From: Acidobacteriota bacterium
Lineage (GTDB): Bacteria; Acidobacteriota; Vicinamibacteria; Vicinamibacterales; UBA2999
DNA: 47,920 bases
Assembly: GCA_021730945.1 (NCBI GenBank)
Contig: JAKFYH010000026.1
Coordinates: 1-47,920, forward strand
Reading direction: 5' to 3'
In this document: one piece after another, positions 6,658 through 16,468 of the stretch
How positions within the stretch are numbered: the first letter of the stretch is position 1
Layout of the letters: each line of letters opens with the position of its first letter
Position numbers and translations under genes: made by a program
Notes under the pieces: model-generated
Databases searched by the model: none
Told to the model about the DNA's origin: nothing
The model's input: the letters and a program-made list of their open reading frames with translations, nothing else

Positions 6658-9627
6658 ATGCCGACCGCCGCCGACAGCGCCTCGCTCATCATTCGCGGCG
6701 CCCGCACGCATAACCTCAAGAACGTCGACCTGACGCTGCCGACCGGCAAGCTGATTGTCTTCACCGGGGTCAGCGGATCGGGCAAGTCGTCGCTGGCGTT
6801 TGACACCATCTACGCCGAGGGACAGCGTCGCTATGTCGAATCGCTGTCGGCCTACGCGCGCCAGTTTCTCGAGCGGATGGAGAAGCCCGACGTCGATGCG
6901 ATCGAGGGGATTTGCCCGTCGATTGCGATCCGCCAGAAGAACAGCGTCCGCAACCCCCGTTCAACCGTCGGCACCGTCACCGAGATCCACGACTACATGC
7001 GCCTGCTCTACGCGCGCGTGGGCCGCACCGTCTGCCGCCAGTGCGGCCAGGAGGTGATTCGCGAGACGGCCGAAGTCGTGACACAGACGCTGATGAAGTT
7101 GCCGGACGGCAGTCGCTTGCTGCTCGGCTTTGACCTGCCGGTCGTTGACTTAGATGACCAGCCCAGGGCCGCAGATGACGCAGACGACACAGATGATCAG
7201 CCCAGGGCCGCAGATGACACCGATGACACAGATCTAAAGGGAAAAGCATCTGCGTTATCTGCGTCATTTGTGGCCCTGGAGACTTCTGCGTCGTCTGTGG
7301 CCCTGTTGGATGGCCTTCGCCGCAAGGGGTTTGGCCGGTTACTGATCGATGGCCAGGCCGTGGCCTTCGAAGAGGTCGCCCCATCGGCGTTGAAGGGCGC
7401 CGCGGTGCTCCGCGTCGTCGTCGATCGCATCAAGACCGCGCCCGAGTCGCAAACCCGCATTACCGATTCCATCGAGATCGCCTACGCCGAGGGCGGTGGG
7501 GCGGCGTGGGCCCTGCAGCTGGTCGATGGCAGCGAGCCGGTCCGCCACGTGTTCTCAGAGCGCTTCGAATGCCGGTCCTGCGGCATTGCCTACGAAGATC
7601 CGCAACCACGGCTGTTTTCGTTCAACAACCCGTTCGGCGCCTGCCCGACGTGTCACGGCTTCGGCAACATCATCGAGCTCGACCTGGACCTGGTGGTGCC
7701 CGATCAGGCGAAGTCGATCAATCAGGGCGCCATCGAGCCGTGGACCAAGCCGCACTATCGTTCGCAGCTGGCCGAACTGAAGCGCGCGGCCAAGGCCAAG
7801 GGCGTCCGGCTGGATGTGGCGTGGACCGACCTGACGCCGGACGAAGTGAAGTTCGTGGTCGATGGCGAGTCGACCGGCTCGAAGCGGGCGGCCGACTACG
7901 AAGGCATTCGCGGGTTCTTCCGCTGGCTGGAGAAGAAGAAGTACAAGGTGCACGTTCGCGTGTTCCTGAGCCGCTACCGCGGCTACCTCACGTGTCCCGA
8001 CTGCAATGGCACCCGCCTGCGGCGGGAAGCGCGCGATGTCCAGGTGGGCGGTGTGACCATCGACAAGGCGTCGGGCCGCACCGTGCGCGAGGCCGAGAAG
8101 TTCTTCAAGCAGTTGCGGCTCAGCGAGAAAGAAGCGGCGATTGCCGCCAAGGTGCTCACGGAGATTCAGAAGCGCCTGGGCTTCCTGCGCGATGTCGGCC
8201 TCGACTACCTCACGCTCGACCGCCTGTCGTCGACGCTGTCGGGTGGCGAGGCGCAGCGGATCAACCTGGCGACCTCGCTCGGGTCGGCGCTGGTCGGCAC
8301 GCTGTATGTGCTGGATGAGCCGTCGATCGGCCTGCACACCCGGGACAACCAGCGGCTGATCGACATCCTGCGGCAGTTGCGCGACCAGGGCAACACCGTG
8401 ATCGTGGTCGAGCACGACGCCGACATGATCGGGGTCGCCGACTTTGTCGTCGACATGGGGCTCGGCGCAGGCGAGCACGGCGGCCGCGTGATCTTTACCG
8501 GCACGCTCGATCAGCTCGTGAAGGAGCCCCGCTCGCTGACGGCGAAGTACCTGCGGGGCGAACTGGGCATCCCGGTGCCTGCCACCCGTCGCAAGGGCGG
8601 GCCCCAGCGGATCCGGTTGCTCGGCGCCGCCGAGCACAACCTCAAGGGCGTCGACATTGAGATTCCGACCAACACGCTGACCTGCGTGACCGGGGTGAGC
8701 GGATCGGGCAAGTCGACGCTGGTGCACGACGTGCTGTATGCCGCCATGAAGCGGGCCAAGGGCGATTGGGACCGCAAGGTCGGCGCGCACACCCGGCTCG
8801 AAGGGCATGAGTACGTCAGTGACGTGGTGCTGGTGGACCAGACGCCGATCGGCCGGACGCCGCGGTCGAACCCGGTGACCTACTTGAAGGCGTTCGACCC
8901 CATTCGCGAACTGTTTGCCTCGACCAAGGATGCCAAGTCGCGCGGTCTCACGCCCAGCCACTTCTCGTTCAACGTGCCGGGTGGCCGCTGCGAGGCGTGC
9001 CAGGGCGAGGGCGAGGTACGGGTCGAGATGCAGTTTCTCGCCGACGTCTTTGTCCCCTGCGAGCAGTGCGACGGCCGCCGCTTCAAGACCCAGGTGCTTG
9101 AGGTCAAGTATCGCGGCAAGAACATCATCGGCGTGTTGGACCTCACGGTGCGCGAAGCGCTCACGTTTTTTGCCAGCACGCCAAAGGTCCTGCGGCGCAT
9201 GCAGGTCCTCGACGAGATCGGTCTTGGCTACCTTCGGCTGGGGCAACCGGCCACCACGCTCTCGGGTGGCGAGGCCCAGCGCATCAAGATTGCCGCCCAC
9301 CTGTCGTCGCATAGCGGCGAGCGGCTGCTTTACATCCTGGACGAACCGACCACCGGTCTGCACTTCGACGACATTGCCAAGCTGCTCGCGGCGTTTCGCA
9401 AGCTGCTGGAGGCCGGGCACACGCTGGTCGTGATTGAGCACAATCTCGATGTGATCAAGGTGGCCGACTGGATCATCGATCTGGGACCGGAGGGCGGCGA
9501 GAGCGGTGGCCGCGTGCTGGCCATGGCCACGCCGGAGCAAGTGGCCCACGTCAAGGAATCGCACACCGGGCGCTACCTCAAGGAAGTGCTGTCGTCTGGC
9601 AAGGTGCTGGTCACGGTGGCGAGATGA
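6658..9627 (+). CDS. uvrA: UvrABC system protein A
   Basis: The damage-recognition ATPase of nucleotide excision repair, 989 residues against about 940 in E. coli. Walker A motifs are GVSGSGKSS (residue 37 on) and GVSGSGKST in the second half. Two LSGGEAQR signatures are present. Zinc-module cysteines occur in CRSCGIAYE...CPTCHGFG and CEACQGEGE...CEQCDGRRF. The extra length is mainly an in-frame insert of short repeats at about residues 164-216, between DLPV and LLDGLRRKGFGRL. ATG at 6658 is chosen because homologues begin about 8 residues before LIIRGARTHNLKN; the frame extends upstream to 6574 but through the promoter and palindrome. The stop overlaps the next gene's ATG. Confidence 0.97.
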   Translation: MPTAADSASLIIRGARTHNLKNVDLTLPTGKLIVFTGVSGSGKSSLAFDTIYAEGQRRYVESLSAYARQFLERMEKPDVDAIEGICPSIAIRQKNSVRNPRSTVGTVTEIHDYMRLLYARVGRTVCRQCGQEVIRETAEVVTQTLMKLPDGSRLLLGFDLPVVDLDDQPRAADDADDTDDQPRAADDTDDTDLKGKASALSASFVALETSASSVALLDGLRRKGFGRLLIDGQAVAFEEVAPSALKGAAVLRVVVDRIKTAPESQTRITDSIEIAYAEGGGAAWALQLVDGSEPVRHVFSERFECRSCGIAYEDPQPRLFSFNNPFGACPTCHGFGNIIELDLDLVVPDQAKSINQGAIEPWTKPHYRSQLAELKRAAKAKGVRLDVAWTDLTPDEVKFVVDGESTGSKRAADYEGIRGFFRWLEKKKYKVHVRVFLSRYRGYLTCPDCNGTRLRREARDVQVGGVTIDKASGRTVREAEKFFKQLRLSEKEAAIAAKVLTEIQKRLGFLRDVGLDYLTLDRLSSTLSGGEAQRINLATSLGSALVGTLYVLDEPSIGLHTRDNQRLIDILRQLRDQGNTVIVVEHDADMIGVADFVVDMGLGAGEHGGRVIFTGTLDQLVKEPRSLTAKYLRGELGIPVPATRRKGGPQRIRLLGAAEHNLKGVDIEIPTNTLTCVTGVSGSGKSTLVHDVLYAAMKRAKGDWDRKVGAHTRLEGHEYVSDVVLVDQTPIGRTPRSNPVTYLKAFDPIRELFASTKDAKSRGLTPSHFSFNVPGGRCEACQGEGEVRVEMQFLADVFVPCEQCDGRRFKTQVLEVKYRGKNIIGVLDLTVREALTFFASTPKVLRRMQVLDEIGLGYLRLGQPATTLSGGEAQRIKIAAHLSSHSGERLLYILDEPTTGLHFDDIAKLLAAFRKLLEAGHTLVVIEHNLDVIKVADWIIDLGPEGGESGGRVLAMATPEQVAHVKESHTGRYLKEVLSSGKVLVTVAR
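7153..7305 (+). repeat. In-frame repeat element inserted in uvrA
   Basis: Two 27-base direct copies (7153-7179 and 7192-7218, one mismatch, period 39 bases or 13 codons) contain CCCAGGGCCGCAGATGAC. They are followed, from about 7245, by related sequence in the opposite orientation (ATCTGCGTTATCTGCGTCAT, then GTGGCCCTGGAG and a second GTGGCCCTG). The whole is an imperfect inverted repeat of about 150 bases, translated as Asp-rich then Ser/Ala-rich protein. E. coli UvrA has only a short link here. Confidence 0.8.
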
Positions 9628-10457
9628 GGAGGCCAACCCGCACGGTGCTCGTGCTGGTGGCGCTGGTGGGCCTGTCCGTGGCGGCGCAGGCGCAGGCGAT
9701 CCTGGTTGAGCTGATGGTGCGCCACGGCGTCGAGCTGCCCGGCCGGAGCTTCGAGGCGGCGTTTGATGCCGGACTGGCGCCGGCCGTGGCGGTCACGCCC
9801 GGATCGTTCGCCACGCCGCTGGCCATGTTGTCGGCCGCGACCGGTGGCGATCGCATCTCGGCGGCGTATGCCTTCGGCATCCTCGCCGGCCGCTCCGCCC
9901 GGGCCGCGTCGAGTGCCGAGCTGTCGGCAGCCGGCCAGGCATTGGTGCAGATGTTGACTGCCGATGACCGCCGGGCCCGGATCGCCGGCGCGCGAGTCTC
10001 GGGCCGCGTCCTGGCCGCATCGTTTGGGCCGGGAGGTTTCCGCCCGCCCGTCCCGGCCGGACTCAGTGCCGGCCTGTTTGCTCTCCTCAATCGGCCCTCG
10101 GAAACCGAACAGTTGGCGGCCATGGATGCCCTGGGCCTGATTCGCGAGCCGCAAGCCGTGGCCGCCTTGACCGAGCGGTACTACTTTTATCGTGAGAGCG
10201 GCAAGCGCGTGCTGGCCGGCGGCGCGCTTGAGGCGCTGGCGCGTATCGGTGACGCGTCGACGGTCGAGATCATCAAACTCGCCGCCGTCGACACGTGGTC
10301 CGAGGGACGCGATGCCACCGCGCTGGCGGTAGCCTTTGCCCGCGAGCGGCTGCTCAGGGACGGCTCTATTGCCATCATCCAACAGGCGGTGAACGACCGG
10401 GCCCGAGCGGTCCAGGCTCGCGGGTATCTCGACGAACTGTCCGCGCCGGCGCCGTGA
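9624..10457 (+). CDS. Exported HEAT-like repeat protein
   Basis: A 277-residue protein with an N-terminal signal peptide (RRPTRTVLVLVALVGLSVAA, AQA cleavage site). The rest is Ala/Leu-rich helical repeats of HEAT/PBS-lyase type, clearest in the C-terminal half: AAMDALGLIREPQAVAALTE, then ALEALARIGDASTVEIIKLA. Such repeats are scaffolds for protein contacts; no catalytic residues are seen. The ATG lies inside the uvrA stop (ATGA overlap), and the gene ends in a GTGA overlap with the DNA glycosylase, so the three are translationally coupled. A direct role in repair is doubtful because the protein appears to be exported. Confidence 0.75.
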   Translation: MRRPTRTVLVLVALVGLSVAAQAQAILVELMVRHGVELPGRSFEAAFDAGLAPAVAVTPGSFATPLAMLSAATGGDRISAAYAFGILAGRSARAASSAELSAAGQALVQMLTADDRRARIAGARVSGRVLAASFGPGGFRPPVPAGLSAGLFALLNRPSETEQLAAMDALGLIREPQAVAALTERYYFYRESGKRVLAGGALEALARIGDASTVEIIKLAAVDTWSEGRDATALAVAFARERLLRDGSIAIIQQAVNDRARAVQARGYLDELSAPAP

Positions 10458-11050
10458 TTCTTCCCGTCGACTTCTACGACCGGCCCACCCTCGATGTCGC
10501 GCGCGATCTGCTTGGCAAGGTGCTGATGTACCGGTCGCGGCAGGGCGTGGCGTCCGGCATGATTGTCGAGGCCGAGGCGTACATCGGCGAGGACGATCCG
10601 GCGTGTCATGCCGCGGTGGGGCGCACCGAGCGCAACGCGCCGCTCTACGGGCCACCCGGGCGGGCCTATGTCTACCTGAATTACGGCATCCACCATCTTG
10701 TCAACGCGGTGACCGAGCGCGAGGGGCATCCATCGGCGGTGCTGATCCGCGCGCTCGAGCCGCTCGATGGGCTCGCGCTCATGCGCCGGCGGCGGGCGCA
10801 GGCGCCGTGGCGGGCCGGCAAGGCCGCCGTGCCGGATCATCACCTTTGCCGCGGCCCCGGCAACCTGAGCCGCGCCCTTGGCATTTCGCTGGCCGACAAC
10901 GTGCGCCCCCTGACCCGCGGGCCGCTCCTGATTCGCGACGAGGGCCTGGAGATCGGCGAGCTGGCCTGGGATGGCCGCATCGGCATTCGCGTCGGCACCG
11001 ACCGCCGGTGGCGGGCCAGCGTGGCCGGCCACCGGTCGGTTTCGGGATGA
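10454..11050 (+). CDS. mpg: DNA-3-methyladenine glycosylase (AAG/MPG family)
   Basis: A 198-residue base-excision enzyme that removes alkylated purines. Family landmarks in order: FYDRPTLDVARDLLGKVL, the catalytic segment IVEAEAYIGEDDPACHA (with the activating Glu), GRTERNAPLYGPPGRAYVYL, NYGIHHLVNAVT, SAVLIRALEPL, and CRGPGNLSRALGI. The start is the GTG at 10454 in a GTGA overlap with the upstream gene; the open frame extends farther 5' but only as a shadow of that gene. The stop codon lies inside a repeated hairpin. Linkage to uvrA puts nucleotide and base excision functions in one transcription unit. Confidence 0.93.
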   Translation: MILPVDFYDRPTLDVARDLLGKVLMYRSRQGVASGMIVEAEAYIGEDDPACHAAVGRTERNAPLYGPPGRAYVYLNYGIHHLVNAVTEREGHPSAVLIRALEPLDGLALMRRRRAQAPWRAGKAAVPDHHLCRGPGNLSRALGISLADNVRPLTRGPLLIRDEGLEIGELAWDGRIGIRVGTDRRWRASVAGHRSVSG

Positions 11051-11102
11051 TTGGGGCCAGGCCCCGATCACTCACGGGATGATTGGGGCCAGGCCCCGAT
11101 CA
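11043..11102 (+). repeat. Two 28-bp direct repeats, each a hairpin, joining two stop codons
   Basis: A 28-base unit is present twice without mismatch (11043-11070 and 11075-11102), separated by CTCA. Each unit contains TGATTGGGGCC/GGCCCCGATCA and folds into a GC-rich hairpin. The first copy supplies the TGA stop of mpg (11048-11050). The second supplies the TGA stop of the convergent permease gene (complement of 11100-11102). No T-tract follows, so it is REP-like rather than a classical terminator. Confidence 0.85.
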
Positions 11103-12320
11103 TTCCCAGCGCAGGGCTTCGGTGGGCATCAGTGCCGCAGCCTTGCGGGCGGGCACCACGCCGAACACCACCCCGATCGCAGCCGCGAAGCCAAACGACA
11201 TCAAGACACTTGCCGTCGAGACCGCGGTCGACCAGTTCAGCACCGCACTCAGCGTGTAGGACGAGGCCACGCCCAGCGCGACGCCCAGCGCACCGCCGGC
11301 CAGGCTGAGCGAGAGCGCCTCGGCGACAAACTGGCGCAGCACGTCGGTGCGTCGGGCGCCCAGCGCCCGGCGCAAGCCGATCTCCTTGGTGCGCTCGGTG
11401 ACTGACACCAGCATGATGTTCATGATGCCGATGCCGCCCACGATCAACGAAATGGCGGCCACGCTCGCCAGCAGATAGGCCATCGTATCGGTTGTCGAGG
11501 AGAGCACCCGCGACATCTCTTCCGGCGATCGCACGGCGAAGTCATCGCTGTCCTGCGCGCCCAGGCGATGGCGCTCGCGCAGCACCGTCGAGACCGCGGC
11601 GGTGAGTTCGGCGGTCGCGACGCCGGGCCGGGCGGCGACGAGCACTGAGGTCAAGTGGGTCGTGCCCAGCAGCCGCTTCTGGACCGCCGTATAGGGAGCA
11701 ATGACAGTGTCGTCCTGATCCTGGCCCATCGCAGACTGGCCCTTGCGGTCGAGCACGCCGATCACCCGGAACGGCTGATTGTTGATGCGCACCAGTTCAC
11801 CGACCGGATCGGATCCCGGGCCAAACACCTCGTCGCGCACACCGGCCCCCAGCACCACGACGCGCGCCGCCTTCTCGACGTCTTCATCGGTAAAGAATCC
11901 GCCTTGCGCGACGTCCCACGCGCGAATGCCGGTGAACGCCGCGCTGGCGCCCTGTACTTGTGTCTGCCAGTTGCCGCCCGATGCCACGATCTGAGCCCGT
12001 GTGCTGACGCCAGGCGAGACCGCACGCACCCCGCTGATCCGCGCGGCGATCGCTTCGGCATCAGCCGCCGTGAGCGTCGTCACCGCGCCTTGCCCCATCC
12101 GCACACCACCGACGTTGGCCGACCCGGCCGAAACGGTGATGACGTCGGTGCCCAGGCTGGCGACCCGTTGCGCAATCGACGCCTTGGCGCCGTCGCCGAG
12201 GGCCATCATCACAATCACGGCGCCGACGCCCATGATGATCCCAAGCGACGTCAGCGCCGAGCGCAACTTGTTGCGCGTGATGGCTTCAAACGCGAGTCCG
12301 ATCGTGCTGGTGACTTTCAT
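11100..12320 (-). CDS. MacB-like ABC transporter permease
   Basis: A 406-residue membrane protein of the MacB/FtsX type. TM1 is near the N-terminus (ALTSLGIIMGVGAVIVMMAL). A large periplasmic MacB-PCD domain spans residues ~45-270. Three C-terminal TM segments include AAISLIVGGIGIMNIMLVSV followed by the coupling motif TERTKEIGLRRALGARR. MacB-type transporters drive efflux or lipoprotein/peptide extrusion mechanically rather than by channel transport. Unlike E. coli MacB there is no fused nucleotide-binding domain, and no separate ATPase gene is next to it. ATG at 12320 follows the adaptor stop by two bases. The stop lies in the repeated hairpin. Confidence 0.9.
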   Translation of the reverse strand: MKVTSTIGLAFEAITRNKLRSALTSLGIIMGVGAVIVMMALGDGAKASIAQRVASLGTDVITVSAGSANVGGVRMGQGAVTTLTAADAEAIAARISGVRAVSPGVSTRAQIVASGGNWQTQVQGASAAFTGIRAWDVAQGGFFTDEDVEKAARVVVLGAGVRDEVFGPGSDPVGELVRINNQPFRVIGVLDRKGQSAMGQDQDDTVIAPYTAVQKRLLGTTHLTSVLVAARPGVATAELTAAVSTVLRERHRLGAQDSDDFAVRSPEEMSRVLSSTTDTMAYLLASVAAISLIVGGIGIMNIMLVSVTERTKEIGLRRALGARRTDVLRQFVAEALSLSLAGGALGVALGVASSYTLSAVLNWSTAVSTASVLMSFGFAAAIGVVFGVVPARKAAALMPTEALRWE

Positions 12321-12322
12321 GG

Positions 12323-13576
12323 CTACTGGCGGCCTTGCGGCGCCCCTCCTCCGGTTCCTTGTGGCCGCCGTGGCATGGTCGGCACGAGCGGCGATCCGGC
12401 CGCCGGGCTCGCGGCCCCGGCCGTTGCGGTCCTGGCCACTCCGGTGACCACCTGGGCGCCGTCGGCCAGGGCGTCACTGGCAATCGCGACCTGGACCCCG
12501 TCCGACACACCGGCTCGGACGATGCTCTCCTTCAAGCGGCCATCGACCAACTGCCACACCGCTGCGCGACGCCCGCCGTCCTTAACCGTGGCGGCGTCGG
12601 CAGGGTAGTGCAGTCGCACTTCGTCGCTCGGCTGGAAGCGCAGTGCGGCGGTCGGTACCCGTAGCGTGTCATCGGCGCGCGCCACCTCGATCGAAACGGT
12701 CGAGGTCATGCCCGGCCGAAGCTCGCCTCCGGGATTGGGCACGTCGATCACCGTGGTGTAGGTGACGACGTTCTGCACTGTCTGCGGCTGCAGGCGGACC
12801 AGCCGCACCGTGCCGGTGAACTCGCGGCGAGGGTAGGCGTCCACCGTGAAGACGACCGGCGCCCCCGGAGCCACTACGCCGACATCGGATTCATCGACGC
12901 GCGCCTGGAGTTCCAGGCGCTTGAGATCGCGGGCGATGACAAACAGCGTCGGGGCCTGCAGCCCGGCCGAGACCGTCTGTCCCACCTCGACGTTGCGGCT
13001 CAGCACGATGCCATCGGTCGGCGAGGCGATCACGGTGTGCGACAGGTTGACCTTGGCCTGGGTGAGCGCCGCCTCGGCCTGGCTCAACTGGGCCTTCGCG
13101 CCCACCAGGCTGGCCGCGGCCACCCGCGCGGCCGACCGCGCCGTATCGACATCCTGCTGCGCCAGCAGTTGCTCCGCCGCCAGTTGTTCGGCGCGTTTCA
13201 GCTTCAGCTGCGCGTCCTCCAGCTGGACCTGGGTCTGTTCGACCTCCGCGGTCAGGCGGATGGTGGTGGCCCGCGCCTGGTCAACCTGGCTCTGGAAGAT
13301 CGCCTGGTCCAGCGTCGCGATCACCTGTCCGCGCTTGACCACCTGGTTGAAGTCGGTGCCCAGTCCCGAGATGATGCCCGACACCTGCGTGCCGACTTCG
13401 ACGGTATCCAGAGGTTGCAGCGTACCGGTGGCGTCGATGGTGGTGACCACATCGCCGCGCGAGACCGCCGCCAGGGTCAGCTCGGCCGGGGCGGCCGAGA
13501 CATCGACGCGGATCCAGTACACGGCAGCCGTGACGATGATGGCGGAAAGGGCGGTACCCCAGAGTAGGCGCTTCAT
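12323..13576 (-). CDS. MacA-like periplasmic adaptor (HlyD/membrane fusion protein family)
   Basis: A 417-residue adaptor with one N-terminal membrane anchor (LLWGTALSAIIVTAAVYW). The order is lipoyl half-motif, coiled-coil hairpin at about residues 95-185 (many Gln/Ala heptads), second lipoyl half (ASPTDGIVLSRNVEVGQTVS), beta-barrel (LQARVDESDVG...PGAPVVFTVDAYP) and membrane-proximal domain. The C-terminal tail is Pro/Gly/Thr-rich. It should couple the adjacent permease to an outer-membrane exit duct. It is first in the pair, with GAGGAC upstream of the ATG acting as Shine-Dalgarno. No outer-membrane TolC-like gene or ABC ATPase is in view. Confidence 0.9.
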   Translation of the reverse strand: MKRLLWGTALSAIIVTAAVYWIRVDVSAAPAELTLAAVSRGDVVTTIDATGTLQPLDTVEVGTQVSGIISGLGTDFNQVVKRGQVIATLDQAIFQSQVDQARATTIRLTAEVEQTQVQLEDAQLKLKRAEQLAAEQLLAQQDVDTARSAARVAAASLVGAKAQLSQAEAALTQAKVNLSHTVIASPTDGIVLSRNVEVGQTVSAGLQAPTLFVIARDLKRLELQARVDESDVGVVAPGAPVVFTVDAYPRREFTGTVRLVRLQPQTVQNVVTYTTVIDVPNPGGELRPGMTSTVSIEVARADDTLRVPTAALRFQPSDEVRLHYPADAATVKDGGRRAAVWQLVDGRLKESIVRAGVSDGVQVAIASDALADGAQVVTGVARTATAGAASPAAGSPLVPTMPRRPQGTGGGAPQGRQ

Positions 13577-13663
13577 GTTTGTGTCCTCACTAGCTGAGAC
13601 GGCGAGGACATGGCGCGCCGGTGGCAGGCCGGTGGCAAAAGTGTGGCAGTCGTTTGCCAGGTG

Positions 13664-14776
13664 TTAAATGTTCTGGCGGACGGTCACCGACATCTGGGGG
13701 AACGGGATGCGGATACCCTTGGCATCGAAGGTCTTCTTGATCCGGCGCCGCAGTTCGCGCCCGACCTCCCACTGCTTGAGCGGCCGCGTCTTGATGCGGA
13801 AGCGCACCGTCACCTCCGAGGCGCTGAAGTCGTTGACGCCCATGACTTCGATCGGCTCCATGATGTTCACCGCATAGGCGGGGTCGGCCATCATCGCCGC
13901 CGCGGTCTCGCACACCGCCTCGACCACCCGGTCGGTGTCTTCCTCGTAGTCGACGCCGATGTCGAGGAGGTAATAGGAAAAATCCTTGGTCCGGTTCGCC
14001 AGCGTGCGGATCTCGCCGTTGGCGAAGGTATGCACAACGCCTTCGAGATCGCGCAGCACCACGGTGCGCAGGTTGATTTCCTCGACGGCGCCGCCCACCC
14101 CATTGATGGCGGCCACGTCGCCAATGCGAATCTGGTTCTCGGCAATCAGGAACATGCCCGCGATGATGTCCTTGACCAGCGACTGCGCGCCAAAGCCGAC
14201 GGCCAGCCCCAGGATGCCGGCGCCGGTCAGCACCGGGGTGATGTCCACGCCCAGCTCGCGCAGCACCATCAGGCTCGCCACCGCCCAAATCAGGATCGAC
14301 AAAAAGCGCTGAAAGGTGGCGCCCAGCGTCTCGGCGCGCTTCTGGCGCTCCATCGCCCGGATGTCGCCGTCGCCGGCGACCTCTCGTTCCGCCCGTCGAA
14401 TCACCGAAGCGGCAAACTGGTTGGCGGCAAAGGCCAGCAGCAGCAGCAGTGCGATCCGCAGGCCGTTGTGGGCGGCCCAGGCACTCAGGTCTTCGGCCTG
14501 CCAGCCGACGTTCTGTTCGACGCCGGCGATGTCGAGGGCCGGAAACAGCACCAGCAGGAAGCTCAGCGCAAACGTCACCCGTCGCACCGCGCGGACGGTG
14601 GTGGTGGCGAATTCCCTGGTGTGAATGCCCTCGCCCTCGATGTGCTGCAGCACCCGGCGGACGATCGCGCCCGCCAACAGGGTGACGGCCACCGCGACGA
14701 TGATGGTCATCGCCAGCGCCAGCGCGATCTCGAGGGTGTTGGCGGGGAGGGCGGTGGCGCCGGCGGCGTCCGGCAT
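13664..14776 (-). CDS. MscS family mechanosensitive ion channel
   Basis: A 370-residue small-conductance channel with three predicted TM helices before the pore: EIALALAMTIIVAVAVTLLA, then VTFALSFLLVLFPAL, then LRIALLLLLAFAANQF. The pore-lining helix is Gly/Ala-rich (GAGILGLAVGFGAQSLVKDI) and is followed by the MscS beta-domain (IAENQIRIGDVAAINGVGG) and the C-terminal alpha/beta domain ending FPQMSV. It releases solutes when membrane tension rises. ATG at 14776 lies two bases after the protease stop, making it the last gene of the Hsp20-protease-channel operon. Confidence 0.92.
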   Translation of the reverse strand: MPDAAGATALPANTLEIALALAMTIIVAVAVTLLAGAIVRRVLQHIEGEGIHTREFATTTVRAVRRVTFALSFLLVLFPALDIAGVEQNVGWQAEDLSAWAAHNGLRIALLLLLAFAANQFAASVIRRAEREVAGDGDIRAMERQKRAETLGATFQRFLSILIWAVASLMVLRELGVDITPVLTGAGILGLAVGFGAQSLVKDIIAGMFLIAENQIRIGDVAAINGVGGAVEEINLRTVVLRDLEGVVHTFANGEIRTLANRTKDFSYYLLDIGVDYEEDTDRVVEAVCETAAAMMADPAYAVNIMEPIEVMGVNDFSASEVTVRFRIKTRPLKQWEVGRELRRRIKKTFDAKGIRIPFPQMSVTVRQNI

Positions 14777-14778
14777 CG

Positions 14779-15974
<1,196 letters not shown>

Positions 15975-15978
<4 letters not shown>

Positions 15979-16385
15979 GACACTTCGACGTGGCGCGGGC
16001 CGGCGGCGGGGGCCTTCGGCACCGTGATGGTCAAGACACCGTCGCGCATCTCGGCGACGATGGCGGCGGTATTCACCGCGAGTGGCAGGACCACGCTGCG
16101 GCTGAACTCACCGTGCCCGCGTTCGACCTGGTGATACTTCTCGCACGACACCCGGGCGTCGCGCCGTCCGTGCAGCATCAGCCGTCCGTCACGAATGTCG
16201 ATGCGCACTTGATCACGTGTCACACCTGGCAGCTCGGCCGTCACCACATAGGCTGCGCTGGTTTCGCACAGGTCCATGGCCGGGGTCCAGCCCTGCTGGG
16301 CGGTCGACAACCGTTCGAGCCGGTGCTGAATCGTGAGGAGGTCGCGGAACGGGTCCCACCGTGCAAACGCCACGATGTCTGGCAT
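15975..16385 (-). CDS. Hsp20 family small heat shock protein
   Basis: A 136-residue alpha-crystallin-type chaperone. A short N-terminal arm (FARWDPFRDLLTIQHRLERL) precedes the crystallin domain from about residue 34 (PAMDLCETSAAYVVTAELPG) to the consensus end DGVLTITVPKA. It is an ATP-independent holdase. It is the first gene of an operon with an HtrA protease (4-base overlap) and an MscS channel, and it faces efp divergently across 83 bases. Two cysteines (CETS and SCEKYH) are present. No CIRCE or sigma-32-type promoter could be recognised. Confidence 0.92.
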
Positions 16386-16468
16386 CGTAGCACGGCTCCC
16401 GGACCTGGCCGGGCGGGCAGCCGGTATGGTAAAATCGCAAGGTTCTACTAACTGATAACAAAGGCTTT

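Noticed and set aside
7555-9636. 693-codon minus-strand frame opposite uvrA
   Set aside because: Antisense shadow of uvrA; no start signal and no domain.
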